Source: Synechococcus sp. PCC 7335
Lineage (GTDB): Bacteria; Cyanobacteriota; Cyanobacteriia; Phormidesmidales; Phormidesmidaceae
Length of the DNA: 64,000 bases
Reading direction: 5' to 3'
Assembly: GCF_000155595.1 (NCBI RefSeq)
Contig: NZ_DS989904.1
Span: 752,477-816,476 of the forward strand
The stretch's first letter is position 1, and each line of letters starts with the position of its first letter. This document shows, one piece after another, positions 35,311-45,695 of this stretch. Made by a program: the position numbers and the translations under genes. The notes below the pieces were generated by a model that worked only from the letters and a program-made list of their open reading frames with translations, did no database searches and had not been told where the DNA came from.

Positions 35311-37353
35311 TCAAGCCTTAGCTTCTGACATAGCGCTGCGAGCCATTGACGCGATCGCCTGATCAGTCGCCTTCGGCAGTTGATAATATTTGCCACCTGC
35401 TGTTTTTGCTAACTCCTTGCCAAAGCCAGTAGAAACAAACTTCCGTTCAGTATCGATCACCAGCATCTGATAGCCGGCTGTGCGAATATTCCCAGCGATC
35501 TCTAGTAGCTCTGCTTTAAGATCTGGCTTTTCTTCCGGTTCATCTAGCTCATCGCCTAAGGATCTAGCGAGGGGTACATTCCCACGACCGTCGGTGATCG
35601 CCACAATCACTACGCTACCAACATCACCAGACTTCTGAGCATTCATGCCCACGCGCAACGCCTGCATCAATCCATGCGCCAGCGGTGAGCCTCCGCCACA
35701 GGCCATCGTTTCTAATCTTCGCTTGGCAGCGGTAATCGACCGGGTAGGTGGCAACAACACATCAGCCTGCTCGCCTCTAAACGGAATCAGCGCCACTTGG
35801 TCGCGGTTTTGATACGCATCAGTCAGCAGACTTAGCACCGCACCTTTGGCATTCTGCATCCGATTTAATGCCATTGAACCCGAGGCATCTACAACAAAAA
35901 TGATCAGTGAACCGGCCTTACGGGCCAGCCTTTTGGCGCGAATGTCTGCCTGCTCGACAATCACCTTTCGATCAGGATGGCGAGCGCGACGAGCTTTCTG
36001 GTAAGGCGCAGCGGCACGAAGAGTAGCATCTACCGCAATTCGGCGCGCTTGACCAGATGGAATGAAAGGCTTGATATATCGCCCTCTTTCGTCAGAGAAG
36101 ATAACGCTATTTTTACCTGACGCGCCCTGCTTGCCAGTGCTTTCGGCAAAAGACATCAGATTTTCGTCCATGGCCACGCCTTCGGCGTCGAAGACAAACT
36201 CTTCGGGAATAGAAGGTGGCGTTTCAGGTTGTTCTGACTCTTCGTTATCGTCTTCATTATCATCCTCGCTATCAGACTCGTCCTGATTATCGTCAGAGTC
36301 TTCTTGCTGCTGATCCTGCGGTGGGGGCGGGGGCGGGGACTGCTCATCTTCCATCGGCGGAATCGCACTAGAGCGCGGTACGATCACAAGTTCTACAGCG
36401 CTACGCAGATCGTCGGCATTGACGATGGCCCGACCATCTAGGGCCGCGCAGGCTTTGGCGACGCGAACGGCGAACAGTTCGGCCCGGTGGCCCATTACCC
36501 CACCGCGCATCGCTTCGGTGACTAGATAACTAATTTGCTCGGTGGTGATAGTCACATCTTTTAGCCACTCGCGAGCCAACACAATTTGAGTTTTGAGCGT
36601 GTCGATTTCTTCTTCAAAATCAGCCAGAAAGGCTTTGGGGTTGTTGGCAAACTGATTGACTTGTCCGACTGCGGCAACGCGATCTTCTATGCTGAGTTCA
36701 GCGTCTGCGGACAGCGCGATCGCAATCCGATCCAACAAATGCTCTCGCAAGCCCCCTTCTTCCGGGTTATACGTTGCAATCATCAGCGGTCGACAGGGAT
36801 GCTGAAAGCTAATGCCTTCTCGCTCAATCTTGTTTCGCCCTTCTGTCAGCGTAGTCAACAACAAATTGCTGATTTGAGTATCTAACAGATTAATCTCATC
36901 GATGTAAAGCACTCCTCGGTGCGCCTCTGCTAGCAGTCCTGGCTGAAAGACACTTTCTCCTAACCGAATAGACTTCGCCACATCCACAGAACCTAGCAGG
37001 CGATCTTCAGTGACTCCCAAAGGAATCTGGATAAAGGGAGCTTTGATCACTTGGGTAGGCAACTCGTCAAACGGCGTATCTGCCGCAAACCGGCCAGCAG
37101 TCTCATCGTCCCACTCTTTTGGGTTGGTTGGATCGCAGTTGCACGAGCCCTGAATAATCTCAATCGGCGGCAAAAGCTGATAAAGTGCCCTTGCCAATAC
37201 AGATTTAGCCGTCCCCCTTCGTCCGGCAATAACAACCCCGCCTAGACCTGGATCAACCGCACAAAGCAACAGCGCAAACTTGATAGAATCCTGGCCGACA
37301 ACAGCCATCAGCGGAAATGTATCTGGAGTATTGTTAGTCAGTAGCGCGGGCAT
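35311..37353 (-). CDS. chlD: Magnesium chelatase ATPase subunit D
   Basis: Subunit of the ChlH-ChlI-ChlD complex that inserts Mg into protoporphyrin IX for chlorophyll. N-terminal AAA+ domain ([19 protein letters not shown] Walker [13 protein letters not shown] Walker B), then a Pro/acidic linker ([21 protein letters not shown], about residues 344-390), and a C-terminal vWA/integrin I domain with [19 protein letters not shown] and TDGRGNV. 680 residues, as in other cyanobacteria. ATG at 37353. Convergent with the exporter (23-base gap). Confidence 0.96.
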   Translation of the reverse strand: MPALLTNNTPDTFPLMAVVGQDSIKFALLLCAVDPGLGGVVIAGRRGTAKSVLARALYQLLPPIEIIQGSCNCDPTNPKEWDDETAGRFAADTPFDELPTQVIKAPFIQIPLGVTEDRLLGSVDVAKSIRLGESVFQPGLLAEAHRGVLYIDEINLLDTQISNLLLTTLTEGRNKIEREGISFQHPCRPLMIATYNPEEGGLREHLLDRIAIALSADAELSIEDRVAAVGQVNQFANNPKAFLADFEEEIDTLKTQIVLAREWLKDVTITTEQISYLVTEAMRGGVMGHRAELFAVRVAKACAALDGRAIVNADDLRSAVELVIVPRSSAIPPMEDEQSPPPPPPQDQQQEDSDDNQDESDSEDDNEDDNEESEQPETPPSIPEEFVFDAEGVAMDENLMSFAESTGKQGASGKNSVIFSDERGRYIKPFIPSGQARRIAVDATLRAAAPYQKARRARHPDRKVIVEQADIRAKRLARKAGSLIIFVVDASGSMALNRMQNAKGAVLSLLTDAYQNRDQVALIPFRGEQADVLLPPTRSITAAKRRLETMACGGGSPLAHGLMQALRVGMNAQKSGDVGSVVIVAITDGRGNVPLARSLGDELDEPEEKPDLKAELLEIAGNIRTAGYQMLVIDTERKFVSTGFGKELAKTAGGKYYQLPKATDQAIASMARSAMSEAKA

Positions 37354-37500
37354 GAGCAGGGACTTTCTTTTGTGAGAGATTTTTGGGTGAAAGAGTCAAC
37401 CGCGACCTATTGAGCCTCCTCCCCGAAGAGTAGCAGTGGACTTCAGCACGTAGCGAAACCAATCAGAATTGTCTAAGACCTTAATCTAGAGCGATTGTTC

Positions 37501-37860
37501 TTATGACTGTCGACCCAATGTGCTGCTGCCAGGAATGACGGGGACTTCTACAGCCTCGCGGAAATCTTCGACGCTTTCATCAAACTGAATAGGCAAGACA
37601 CCAATCACGTTCTCGTGTGGGCGTGGGATAATCACCCAGGTTTCTAGTACACCGCCCGGCGCGTTTTGAGCAGCTTCTACGCCCGCTTCCATAGCGGCTT
37701 TGACTTCTGAAACGTCGCCGCGAATATTGATACAGAACCGAGCGCTACCGGCTCGGATGTAGGTAACTAGGGTCACTCGACCAGCTTTGACCATCGCATC
37801 TGCTGCCGCCAATACGGGCGGAAACCCTTTGGTTTCAAGTGATCCAACTGCCTGTCCCAT
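37501..37860 (-). CDS. ccmK4: Carboxysome shell hexamer protein CcmK4-like
   Basis: Single-BMC-domain protein of the beta-carboxysome facet, 119 residues. GSLETKGFPPVLAAADAMVKAGRVTLVTYIRAGSARF starts the fold and carries the pore loop RAGSA; IRGDVSEVKAAMEAGVEAA and WVIIPRPHENVIGVLPIQF follow. The WVIIPRPHENV block and C-terminal extension (FREAVEVPVIPGSSTLG) match CcmK4 rather than CcmK1/2. Downstream of ccmK3 on the same strand, as in many cyanobacteria, away from the main ccm operon. Confidence 0.88.
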   Translation of the reverse strand: MGQAVGSLETKGFPPVLAAADAMVKAGRVTLVTYIRAGSARFCINIRGDVSEVKAAMEAGVEAAQNAPGGVLETWVIIPRPHENVIGVLPIQFDESVEDFREAVEVPVIPGSSTLGRQS

Positions 37861-38137
37861 CTATGCTCTCCTAAAGGTGAATGGAGATCACCCGTTTGCT
37901 ATTGCAGTGACTCTATGAACTCCATCACTGATTGTATAGCAAAGTAAGGATGCAGTCTTACTTTGCTAGTCGAGTGGCTATTGCCCTACAACAGGCTTAG
38001 ACGAAGACTCTTTTGAGCAACTCGACAGCAGTAATTGATGAGAAGGGGAACGCCCTCAATTAGGTGAGTGTCTACGTTTCTTATCGAAGCAATCAGACCA
38101 TACATGCATCCGGCTCGGTAGCTGAGCGGAGTCGAAG

Positions 38138-38446
38138 TCACTCGACAAACGGCAAAGACTCTTCTGTATAGTCCAGTTCTAGGGTCGTAATGACATTTTG
38201 AGACGGGCTTGGAATCAGCGTATGTGCATACGCGCCATCGCCATGACAGGCATTAGCCGCTTTAAGGCCCGCTTTTAGCGCCGCTTCGACTTCTGCATTA
38301 GGCCCACGCACGACGACGTACTGATGGCCACTGTCAGCCGGCGCAATTTTGATCAGGGTGACGCGGCCAGCTTTGACCATCGCATCTGCTGCCGCCAAAG
38401 AAGCAGGAAATCCATGAGTTTCGATAGTGACAACGGCAATAGGCAT
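38138..38446 (-). CDS. ccmK3: Carboxysome shell protein CcmK3-like
   Basis: Single BMC domain, 102 residues: VVTIETHGFPASLAAADAMVKAGRVTL, a divergent pore segment (PADSGHQYVVVRGP) instead of the KIGS/RAGS loop, EVEAALKAGLKAANACHGDG and a modified IPSPSQNVITTLEL. The altered pore and position upstream of ccmK4 fit CcmK3, which is thought to assemble only as heterohexamers with CcmK4. The gap to ccmK4 is 277 bases, in which I see no gene. Confidence 0.85.
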   Translation of the reverse strand: MPIAVVTIETHGFPASLAAADAMVKAGRVTLIKIAPADSGHQYVVVRGPNAEVEAALKAGLKAANACHGDGAYAHTLIPSPSQNVITTLELDYTEESLPFVE

Positions 38447-38728
38447 AGGGGAACGAGAAAGTAAGAAATAATGGTACAGGAAAGCTTTTTACGGGCTACT
38501 TGTACTAACTAATTCATCATACGCTTTCGACTAGATCAAAAACCAAGCAACCCAGTCGATTTCAGGATAACGGTAGTGATTTCTGCGTTCAGTGCTCGTT
38601 CAATGCTTAAGATAGATCGCAAAGTCCACAAGCACCAGCGTCCGATAAGTCAACAGTGCGGGAAAAAAGAATATGCCTTCTATATGGACGAAAGCGGAAG
38701 CCCAAAACCATCACCGGCTATTCATTGT

Positions 38729-39316
38729 TCATACCTTGATTCCGCTAGGCCGCCCTTCGGTGGCAATGATGCGATCGCATCCCGATTCAGGATAGGCCCA
38801 GGCGTAATAGCTCTCTTTGGGATTTCCCCAGCACAGGAGCAAATACAGCTCACTGCGGGTAGCTTCGACATCGGCCCATTCAGCACTTTCAATTAGGGTT
38901 TCGACGCGCGCTAGGGTGATAGGCTCCGGAGGATTGCTAGCTCGCCAGAGATTGAGACCTGTGATCGCCCGCCGCCAAAAGGAAATTACAGCGCCTTTAG
39001 CTGCGCTCAAACGCAGTTTATCTTCAGCAGTAGCGGTAAGCTGAGGATGAATTTCTGGAAAACGAACGGACTCTCCTTTAAAGCGACAGTCACGCCAAAC
39101 GATACCTGAGACGCCCTCAGCAATCTGGTACTGATGAATTTGTTCACGAAAGTCTCGAAAAGCGTAGATTTGGCTAAGTTTTTGAGGGCCGATGGCTTTA
39201 GCGATAACAGGGTCGTCGATACGGCTGTCTGTACTGAGTAGTAGGCGATCGCCTCGAACAGCGGCTTTCATCTCGGCGTTGAGAATGTCTAATAGCTGGG
39301 CGGTGGTGTAGGCCAT
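38729..39316 (-). CDS. Conserved-looking hypothetical protein
   Basis: 195 residues. The start MAYTTAQLLDILNAEMKAAVRGDRLLLS resembles a helix-rich adapter; then KAIGPQKLSQIYAFRDFREQIHQYQ, a Trp-rich stretch GVSGIVWRDCRF, SAAKGAVISFWRRAITGLNLW and a C-terminal ELYLLLCWGNPKESYYAW. I do not recognise a named domain; the length and even composition support a real gene. It overlaps no regulatory feature. Antisense frames 38576-38896 and 38817-39044 were discarded. Confidence 0.75.
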   Translation of the reverse strand: MAYTTAQLLDILNAEMKAAVRGDRLLLSTDSRIDDPVIAKAIGPQKLSQIYAFRDFREQIHQYQIAEGVSGIVWRDCRFKGESVRFPEIHPQLTATAEDKLRLSAAKGAVISFWRRAITGLNLWRASNPPEPITLARVETLIESAEWADVEATRSELYLLLCWGNPKESYYAWAYPESGCDRIIATEGRPSGIKV

Positions 39317-39557
39317 AGCTCGCCGGGTGATAAGTTTGGCACCATTTTAGCAAGGTGCGGAAGCTGGCGGATCAACGACTCCACTGAAAAAGAGGAAATG
39401 AGCGATCACACCATTTGTCTTGGGGCCGCCTACTCATAGACCGCGCTCTATAACAGTCGATATCGGCAGAAGTATTGCGTTTTACGATAGCTTAAAGCCA
39501 TAGCGCAAAATAGCGAACTCGTTTATCCAAAGTATCTTTTGAGTACTTTCATTGGCG

Positions 39558-40676
39558 ATGGTGATACCTCGAAGCCTTGTTGGACAATCAACTATTCAGA
39601 AAATTACTAAAAAGCTTGTTAGAAAGACTGCCAAAAAGACTGTAAAAGCAGCTACAGCAAGCACGGTAGCGCTCCTCAGCTTGCTATCCTTATCCGGCTG
39701 TGCTGGTAGCAACCTAGGCGATCGCGTAGGTCAAAGCCTAGAGCCGGACCCGCAGCTCGCTGAACGGGCTAATCGCAATAGTCCAAGTGAGTCAACTAAT
39801 TCTGATACGGCTGATGATCAAAGGATCACCGTTAGGCCAGCGACTGATACCGATCAAAATGCTACAGAGGACTCGGACGAGTCTGATACCGAAACCACCA
39901 CTGACTTAGATGGTGATAGTCAGTCATCTAATCAAGCAGCAGACTATATCGATCTTGATAAAGCGCCAGAAGAAATTCGGCCTTATCTAGCTGACTTGAT
40001 AGCGCTAGAGGTATTGACGGTGCGATCGCCTACGCCTACCTCTGAAAATGCGACACCATCGCCCCCTCTGGCAAATGAGTTTCGTCCCAATCAAGCCACG
40101 ACCCGGCGAGAGTACGCTCGCTGGCTACTCGCTGCGAACAATCGCTTTTATCAGGGGACTCCCAACCGCAGAATCCGCCCTGGCGTTACCAGTAGTCAAC
40201 CCGTTTTTCAAGACGTTCCTGTCAGCGATGCCGACTTTGCCGCCATCCAAGGACTGGCCGAAGCGGGCATCATCCCCAGCTCGCTCACCGGCAGTAGTAC
40301 CACCATTACCTTCCGCCCCGACGCGCCTTTAACTCGCAAAGATCTGCTGCTATGGAAAGTTCCTCTAGACACGCGTCAGCCACTACCTGAAGCTACCGCT
40401 ACCGCTGTCAGACAAGCGTGGAGCTTTCAAGATACCGATACCATCGAGCCGCGCGTAGCTCAAGCTCTAATCGCGGATCATCAGCTAGGCGACTTTTCAA
40501 ACATTCGTCGTACCTTCGGCTACACGACGCTCTTCCAGCCTGATAAAGCGGCTACTCGCGCTGAGACTGCAGCCGTGCTCTGGCGGTTTGGCAATCCTGC
40601 TGAAGGCATCACTGCCAACGAAGTGCTAAACCCTACCGCGTCAGCGACTACAACCGATAGCGAAGATAATGAATGA
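39558..40676 (+). CDS. SLH-domain lipoprotein
   Basis: 372 residues. After a basic N-terminus (KKLVRKTAKKTVKAA) there is a hydrophobic run and lipobox-like LSGCAGS (Cys about residue 50). A Ser/Thr/Asp-rich linker is followed by SLH-like repeats: FRPNQATTRREYARWLLAANNRF, PVFQDVPVSDADFAAIQGLAEAGIIP, FRPDAPLTRKDLLLW and FQPDKAATRAETAAVLWRFG. The role is probably outer-envelope anchoring to peptidoglycan or secondary polymer. ATG at 39558 (TTG six bases earlier possible). It overlaps the next gene by eight bases. Confidence 0.85.
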   Translation: MVIPRSLVGQSTIQKITKKLVRKTAKKTVKAATASTVALLSLLSLSGCAGSNLGDRVGQSLEPDPQLAERANRNSPSESTNSDTADDQRITVRPATDTDQNATEDSDESDTETTTDLDGDSQSSNQAADYIDLDKAPEEIRPYLADLIALEVLTVRSPTPTSENATPSPPLANEFRPNQATTRREYARWLLAANNRFYQGTPNRRIRPGVTSSQPVFQDVPVSDADFAAIQGLAEAGIIPSSLTGSSTTITFRPDAPLTRKDLLLWKVPLDTRQPLPEATATAVRQAWSFQDTDTIEPRVAQALIADHQLGDFSNIRRTFGYTTLFQPDKAATRAETAAVLWRFGNPAEGITANEVLNPTASATTTDSEDNE

Positions 40677-41820
40677 TTCCACCCCGTCTCAAAGCGCTAA
40701 TTCTGGAAGTCCCCATGCTAAAGAGGTTCGTCCATTTGATAGCGTGCTAGATCGCGATCCCTGGAATGATGACCATTTCTTTGACACTATCTCCGAGCTG
40801 GTCATGCTGCATTCGCCCAGCGGCGTAGAAGATGAGGTGAACGATTATCTGCTAGCTAGGCTTTCAGGGCTAGGCGTAGAGCACTGGCAAGATGAGGCAG
40901 ACAACATTGTGGTGCGGCTTGCGGCCGAGGTGGAAGGAGATGTTCCTCTATCGGTGCCTTCGCTGGTGATTACTGGTCATAAAGACGAGATTGGTGGAAT
41001 TGTGAAGGGGTTAGAACACGATGGCCGCATTTCGGTGCGGGCTCTAGGCGGGGCATACCCATGGGTGTATGGCGAAGGGGTCGTAGATTTGCTAGGCGAT
41101 CGCGCTACGGTTAGCGGCATTCTCAGCTTTGGCTCGCGCCATGTCTCGCACGAATCACCTCAAAAAAGATTACAAGCAGGGAAAGCAGTGGAATGGCCAC
41201 TTGCCTGGGTAGAAACCAAGCTTTCACCTGGTGAATTGCGCGCTGCTGGCGTGCGGCCTGGAACGAGAATGGTCATCGGTAAGCATCGCAAACGACCGTT
41301 TCGCATGGGCGATCATATTGCTAGCTACACCCTAGATAACAAAGCATCTTTAGCAATTTTGCTGGCCCTAGCCGAACAGGTAAAATCACCGCCAATAGAT
41401 GTTTACCTAGTAGCTTCTGCCAAAGAAGAGGTTGGCGCGGTCGGGGCGCTGTATTTCACGCAGCGACATCAGTTTGATCAGATGATCTCGCTGGAGATCT
41501 GCCCGCTTTCAAAGGAATACCCGCTGATAGATAGCCCTACACCAGCTTTATTTTCGCAAGATAGCTACGGTCTTTATGACGAGGGTCTAAACAGAGAGAT
41601 CATGGCAGCTGCAGGGCGCATGGATTTACCCTTGCAAGTTGCTACCATCGATGGATTCGGGAGCGACGCCTCAATTGCGATGAAGTTTGGCCATGTGGCT
41701 AGAGGCGCTTGTCTGGCCTTTCCGACTGAGAATACCCATGGCTATGAGATTGCTCATCTCAGTGCAATTCGCAACTGCTATCAGGTCTTAAAATCTGTTA
41801 TTGCTGGTTCTAATCGCTAG
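40669..41820 (+). CDS. M42-family (glutamyl aminopeptidase-like) peptidase
   Basis: 383-residue cocatalytic metallopeptidase. After a polar 30-residue leader: ELVMLHSPSGVEDEVNDYLLARL, VITGHKDEIGGIVKGLEHDGRI (metal-binding His/Asp), a central lid, SYTLDNKASLAILLALAEQ, VASAKEEVGAVGALYF (metal and catalytic Glu), LEICPLSKEYP and the C-terminal FPTENTHGYEIAHLSA. It is predicted to be a cytoplasmic aminopeptidase. The start overlaps the SLH lipoprotein gene by eight bases, so translation is likely coupled, although functions seem unrelated. Confidence 0.85.
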   Translation: MNDSTPSQSANSGSPHAKEVRPFDSVLDRDPWNDDHFFDTISELVMLHSPSGVEDEVNDYLLARLSGLGVEHWQDEADNIVVRLAAEVEGDVPLSVPSLVITGHKDEIGGIVKGLEHDGRISVRALGGAYPWVYGEGVVDLLGDRATVSGILSFGSRHVSHESPQKRLQAGKAVEWPLAWVETKLSPGELRAAGVRPGTRMVIGKHRKRPFRMGDHIASYTLDNKASLAILLALAEQVKSPPIDVYLVASAKEEVGAVGALYFTQRHQFDQMISLEICPLSKEYPLIDSPTPALFSQDSYGLYDEGLNREIMAAAGRMDLPLQVATIDGFGSDASIAMKFGHVARGACLAFPTENTHGYEIAHLSAIRNCYQVLKSVIAGSNR

Positions 41821-41940
41821 CATTAGCGTTATCTAGGTAGGACAAGCGATTATTTGCTGCAATAGCACCAGCATTAACCGTCTACGATAAGCTCACTGCG
41901 GTGATTCGAAGAGCACTCCAAAGCAATCCCTCCGAGGCTA

Positions 41941-44763
41941 TCACTCTAGAGCTAGCTGCTGCAACGCCGGACTACTCTCTAACGCTAGTTCTAGGGCGTC
42001 GCGCTTAATCGGCTTACAAAGATAGTCATCCATTCCCACCGACAGACATAGCTCGCGATCGCTGTCCATCGTGTTTGCCGTCATTGCGATAATCCAGGTT
42101 TCCTTGTGGTGTGGCATATGACGAATCCTTTGGGTAGCTTCTACGCCATCCATCTCTGGCATTCGCATATCCATCAAAATCACATCGTAGCGCTGATGCT
42201 CAAGCGCAGTTAATACTTCTATTCCAGTGTTAACCACGTCCGCTCTATAGCCCAGGAGCTCTAGCAGCCGCAAAGCTACTTTTTGATTAGTCCGATTATC
42301 CTCTGCAACCAGAATTTTGAGCGTGGTTCTACTCAGTAGTGAGGTGGGCCTAGAAACAAGCGTTTTAGGAGCGGCCTTCAGATCTGGTGATTGGATAGAA
42401 CGTAAGGCTTGATAAAGCGCAGATTGCTTAACCGGCTTCCAGAGGATAACGACATCATCTAAGGCTGCACCTAGATCGCTACCTAAATCACTTTTGAGCG
42501 CACTCATAAAGATAGCCGGGAGTTGGCGATCGCCACTTAGGTGACGCAGCTCGTTGATCGCCTGACTAGCCTCGGCTGTACTGATGGCAGTCTCATCTAG
42601 AATCAGTCCAGCCAAAGTCAGCCTATTATTCATCAACGGCCTTGCCTCGGCCAAAGACTCAGCGAGTAAGGTCAAAATGCCAATCGTCTGTAAAGTGCGA
42701 GCGAGCTGTTCTCGCCGAGTCGGATTAGCATCAACCACCAGCAGACGTGTACCGCGCAAACCGATTAAATAGTTAGGTGGTGGGAGCGTCGCCTGAGCGA
42801 TTTGAGCATCGAAAGTAAAGAAAAACTGACTGCCTTTACGCAGTGTGCTTTTGGCCCAGATATCGCCGCCCATCCGTCTGATCAAACGCTTGCTAATAGA
42901 CAACCCTAGTCCGGTCCCCCCATACATTTGGGCAGTAGAAATATCACCCTGACTAAACGGTCTAAACAGATGGGGGATGCGAGCAGCCGGAATACCCGTT
43001 CCCGTATCCTTGACTTCAAAACAAAGTTCGTACAGTCCTTGATCAGGCCGTGATCGTTCAGCGTAGTTTGCGCGCAGCCAGTGAGGCCAGATCCAGTCAG
43101 GCAACTTGGATCTAACGCTTGCAAGCAGACGCCCCCAAAGCGTGTGACTACGTGATTGATGAGATGGACTTGCCCGTACCCGCACGCTGACTTCACCAAC
43201 AGCAGTAAACTTCACCGCATTACTCAGTAGATTGCTCAAGATCTGCTGTAGGCGAACTGGATCGCTTCTAATCAGCGCAGGCACATTCGGAGCGATTGCA
43301 TAAACCAGTTCAATGTTCTTTAAGGCGGCTCTAGGCGCCAGCAGTTCGATGCTGCGTTCGATGGTTTCAACAAGATTGACTGGATAATCACCTATAAGCA
43401 GCTGTCCCGATTCAATCTTAGAGAAATCGAGCACATCGTTAATTAGCGTCATCAATGTCTGGCTACTGCTATGTAACGACTCTGCATATTCTCTTTGCCT
43501 GTTATCTAAAGGTGTTTCCTGCAGCATTTCAGACAGATTCACAATCGCGTTTAGCGGTGTTCGAATCTCGTGACTCACTGTATTTAAGAAGGCCGATCGA
43601 ACCTGTAGCAGGGCGTTAGCCTGAAGTCGCTGCCAAACAACGACCCACACGTATGTGCTTAGAACCACCGCGACTGGCGATGTCACTGGGAGTAAATAGC
43701 CCATACGCACCGCTATCACACAGACTAAAAGCCAGATGCTTGTCACTGTCATCACAACGATTAGCTGAACTAGCCAATTCCAAGAGAACAGCAATTTGCT
43801 TAAAATTGGTCCCCCAAATAGCAGTAACAGCACTACACTCTGCCAAGGGAAAGACCGTAGCCAATCACGATTAAGTAAGTTGTCAACGACTGCCGGATGC
43901 ATGTATCCTCCGGGGACCGGCCAGCGATAGTCAAACGGTGTTCGCAGAGGTGTATGGCTCGCAGTCGCGCCGTAGCTGACAAAAACGATTTTGTCTGAGA
44001 AAAAATCAGGCGGGGTAGCGCCGCTGAGCACATCTACAAAGCTGAGGGTCGTAAGATCGCTAACGGGCCCTGGCCAGTTGATTTGGAAGTTATTAAGATT
44101 GCTCGGCAGGTGCACGGGATCATGATCTAGGCTGTAGGCTTGCACCGCCGCCATTCCTAGCGCCGGCACATCTCGATAGAAGACTTCTACCGATCGGGTA
44201 AAGCTATCTCGATCAATAGGCAGCCGTAAATGACCGATGGTGATCGCAGCCTCTGATAAGACAGGCGCTGGCTCGATGGGCTTCCCTTCTGAGTCCCATA
44301 TCTGACCTAGAACCACATAGCCATGCTGGCGCATTGCTTCGGCCATACGCGCCGTCGCCGACCTGCCATCCGTCTGGCTAAGCCTGATTTCCCCATCATG
44401 CGAGGAAATAAGGCTCGGAGGGGGACTATCAGCAACAATATCGTCAGATAAAATCAGATTAAAAGCGACAATATTAGGCTGAGTCTCACTATTTTCGCTT
44501 AGAACTTCTAGTAGCTGGGCGTAGTAGTTACGAGAGATAGGAAACTGTCCAAGCTGGTTGATCGTTTTATCATCAATGCTAATCACCACCAGACGGCTAT
44601 CCCAGCCGTGGGCGCCATACCAGCGAATCACCTGATTGTTGACCATTCGCTCTATTGGAGCCCATGCTTGAAGGCTCAACAGTAGTGTGACCAGACCACT
44701 AGCAATCAGTCCAGGAACCAAACGACTGACTCCTTTGAATCGTCTACTTATTCTAAAAATCAC
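41941..44763 (-). CDS. CHASE2 hybrid histidine kinase
   Basis: 940-residue sensor. A membrane segment near residue 20 and CHASE2 extracytoplasmic domain (VISIDDKTINQLGQFPISRNYYAQLL onward, to about residue 300), three further helices, HisKA with His in FLNTVSHEIRTPLNAI (about residue 397), HATPase (LSNLLSNAVKF, GTGLGLSISKRLI), then a degenerate receiver (LLVVDANPTRREQL) and a canonical receiver (KILVAEDNRTNQKVAL, VILMDMRMPEMDG). It starts GTG at 44763, overlapping the fecR-domain gene by four bases (GTGA). The set SPOR-like, FecR, CHASE2 is probably one operon; signal unknown. Confidence 0.92.
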   Translation of the reverse strand: MIFRISRRFKGVSRLVPGLIASGLVTLLLSLQAWAPIERMVNNQVIRWYGAHGWDSRLVVISIDDKTINQLGQFPISRNYYAQLLEVLSENSETQPNIVAFNLILSDDIVADSPPPSLISSHDGEIRLSQTDGRSATARMAEAMRQHGYVVLGQIWDSEGKPIEPAPVLSEAAITIGHLRLPIDRDSFTRSVEVFYRDVPALGMAAVQAYSLDHDPVHLPSNLNNFQINWPGPVSDLTTLSFVDVLSGATPPDFFSDKIVFVSYGATASHTPLRTPFDYRWPVPGGYMHPAVVDNLLNRDWLRSFPWQSVVLLLLFGGPILSKLLFSWNWLVQLIVVMTVTSIWLLVCVIAVRMGYLLPVTSPVAVVLSTYVWVVVWQRLQANALLQVRSAFLNTVSHEIRTPLNAIVNLSEMLQETPLDNRQREYAESLHSSSQTLMTLINDVLDFSKIESGQLLIGDYPVNLVETIERSIELLAPRAALKNIELVYAIAPNVPALIRSDPVRLQQILSNLLSNAVKFTAVGEVSVRVRASPSHQSRSHTLWGRLLASVRSKLPDWIWPHWLRANYAERSRPDQGLYELCFEVKDTGTGIPAARIPHLFRPFSQGDISTAQMYGGTGLGLSISKRLIRRMGGDIWAKSTLRKGSQFFFTFDAQIAQATLPPPNYLIGLRGTRLLVVDANPTRREQLARTLQTIGILTLLAESLAEARPLMNNRLTLAGLILDETAISTAEASQAINELRHLSGDRQLPAIFMSALKSDLGSDLGAALDDVVILWKPVKQSALYQALRSIQSPDLKAAPKTLVSRPTSLLSRTTLKILVAEDNRTNQKVALRLLELLGYRADVVNTGIEVLTALEHQRYDVILMDMRMPEMDGVEATQRIRHMPHHKETWIIAMTANTMDSDRELCLSVGMDDYLCKPIKRDALELALESSPALQQLALE

Positions 44764-45596
44764 GGCACCACTAGTTCGTAGGCTTGTTGGGTTCCTAAAG
44801 GCGTGGTCACTTTCACCGGAATCAGACGATCTCGCGGCAGCTCGACAGTCAAATCAAACTGACCACTCTCATCTAAGACACGGAATTCTTCTATAACTTC
44901 TAATAGGTTAACGGGATCTGTAGATCCTGAGACTTGAATAGAGCCCTCTCCGATGGGTTTGAGGATAGCGATAGATAGCGAAGGATTGTCTCTAAGCGGT
45001 TCAGGCGGAGTTGGCGGCTCTCCTGGACTCGCTAACGATTGTTGGTTGTCGCTTACTAATACGGTTTGATTTTGAGCACTAAAAGCGACACTACCTTCTA
45101 GGGTCGCGACACCGGTTCTGCCATCTGACTGCACCGAAACACCAAAGTCTGTGCCGCGTACGCCGCTAACGCCAGCAGGTGTATACAGATCCAATCGACT
45201 ATCAGGATTGGTGAAAGGACGTACTTGAAGACGAGCCTGACCCCTAATAAGCAAAAGTTCGGTAACATGCCCACCAGATTGAGTGATACTCAATGTTCGA
45301 ATCTGCAGTTGGGTCTTTTCAGCAACAGAGATACTGGCAATACCTTGATCAACAGCTAGCTGAGCCGAGGCGTTTTGTCCGGTGATCAGCTGATCGCCAA
45401 CTTGGCTAAGGCGATTTCCGACTAGTGCACGGCGAGGGCTACGACCTAGAGGAACGATTTCGACCCCTCCTTGAATCTGAGTGATACTCAGCCAGCGGCT
45501 GCCCTCAACCCTCCATAGTTGTCCGTAAGCTGGAACCAGACAGAATAACGAGCCCAACAGCGCTACAAGCAGCAAGGTAGGTCTAACTTTGAGCAT
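44760..45596 (-). CDS. FecR-domain protein
   Basis: 278 residues. N-terminal signal peptide (about residues 1-25), then the FecR core (residues 35-190: GNRLSQVGDQLITGQNASAQLAVDQG, LLIRGQARLQVRPF and TPAGVSGVRGTDFGVSVQSDGRTGVATLEGSV). A C-terminal Pro-rich beta domain follows (EPPTPPEP). In cyanobacteria such proteins pair with CHASE2 kinases or cyclases; it may be a periplasmic signal-input partner of the kinase it overlaps. Not linked to a TonB system here. Confidence 0.88.
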   Translation of the reverse strand: MLKVRPTLLLVALLGSLFCLVPAYGQLWRVEGSRWLSITQIQGGVEIVPLGRSPRRALVGNRLSQVGDQLITGQNASAQLAVDQGIASISVAEKTQLQIRTLSITQSGGHVTELLLIRGQARLQVRPFTNPDSRLDLYTPAGVSGVRGTDFGVSVQSDGRTGVATLEGSVAFSAQNQTVLVSDNQQSLASPGEPPTPPEPLRDNPSLSIAILKPIGEGSIQVSGSTDPVNLLEVIEEFRVLDESGQFDLTVELPRDRLIPVKVTTPLGTQQAYELVVP

Positions 45597-45695
45597 AGAA
45601 TTTTATATCGTCATCATCATATTGTCTTTTCTGTTATTGTTTAGCCGTAGATTGAGTTGGATAATCGCCTCCTAAACCTTCTAAAAACGAATAGA

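Noticed and set aside
36062-36286. Plus-strand Ser-rich frame antisense to the chlD linker
   Set aside because: Product of the acidic codon run of ChlD read on the other strand.
38576-38896. Plus-strand frame antisense to the 38729-39316 gene
   Set aside because: Overlaps a better frame and has no domain features.
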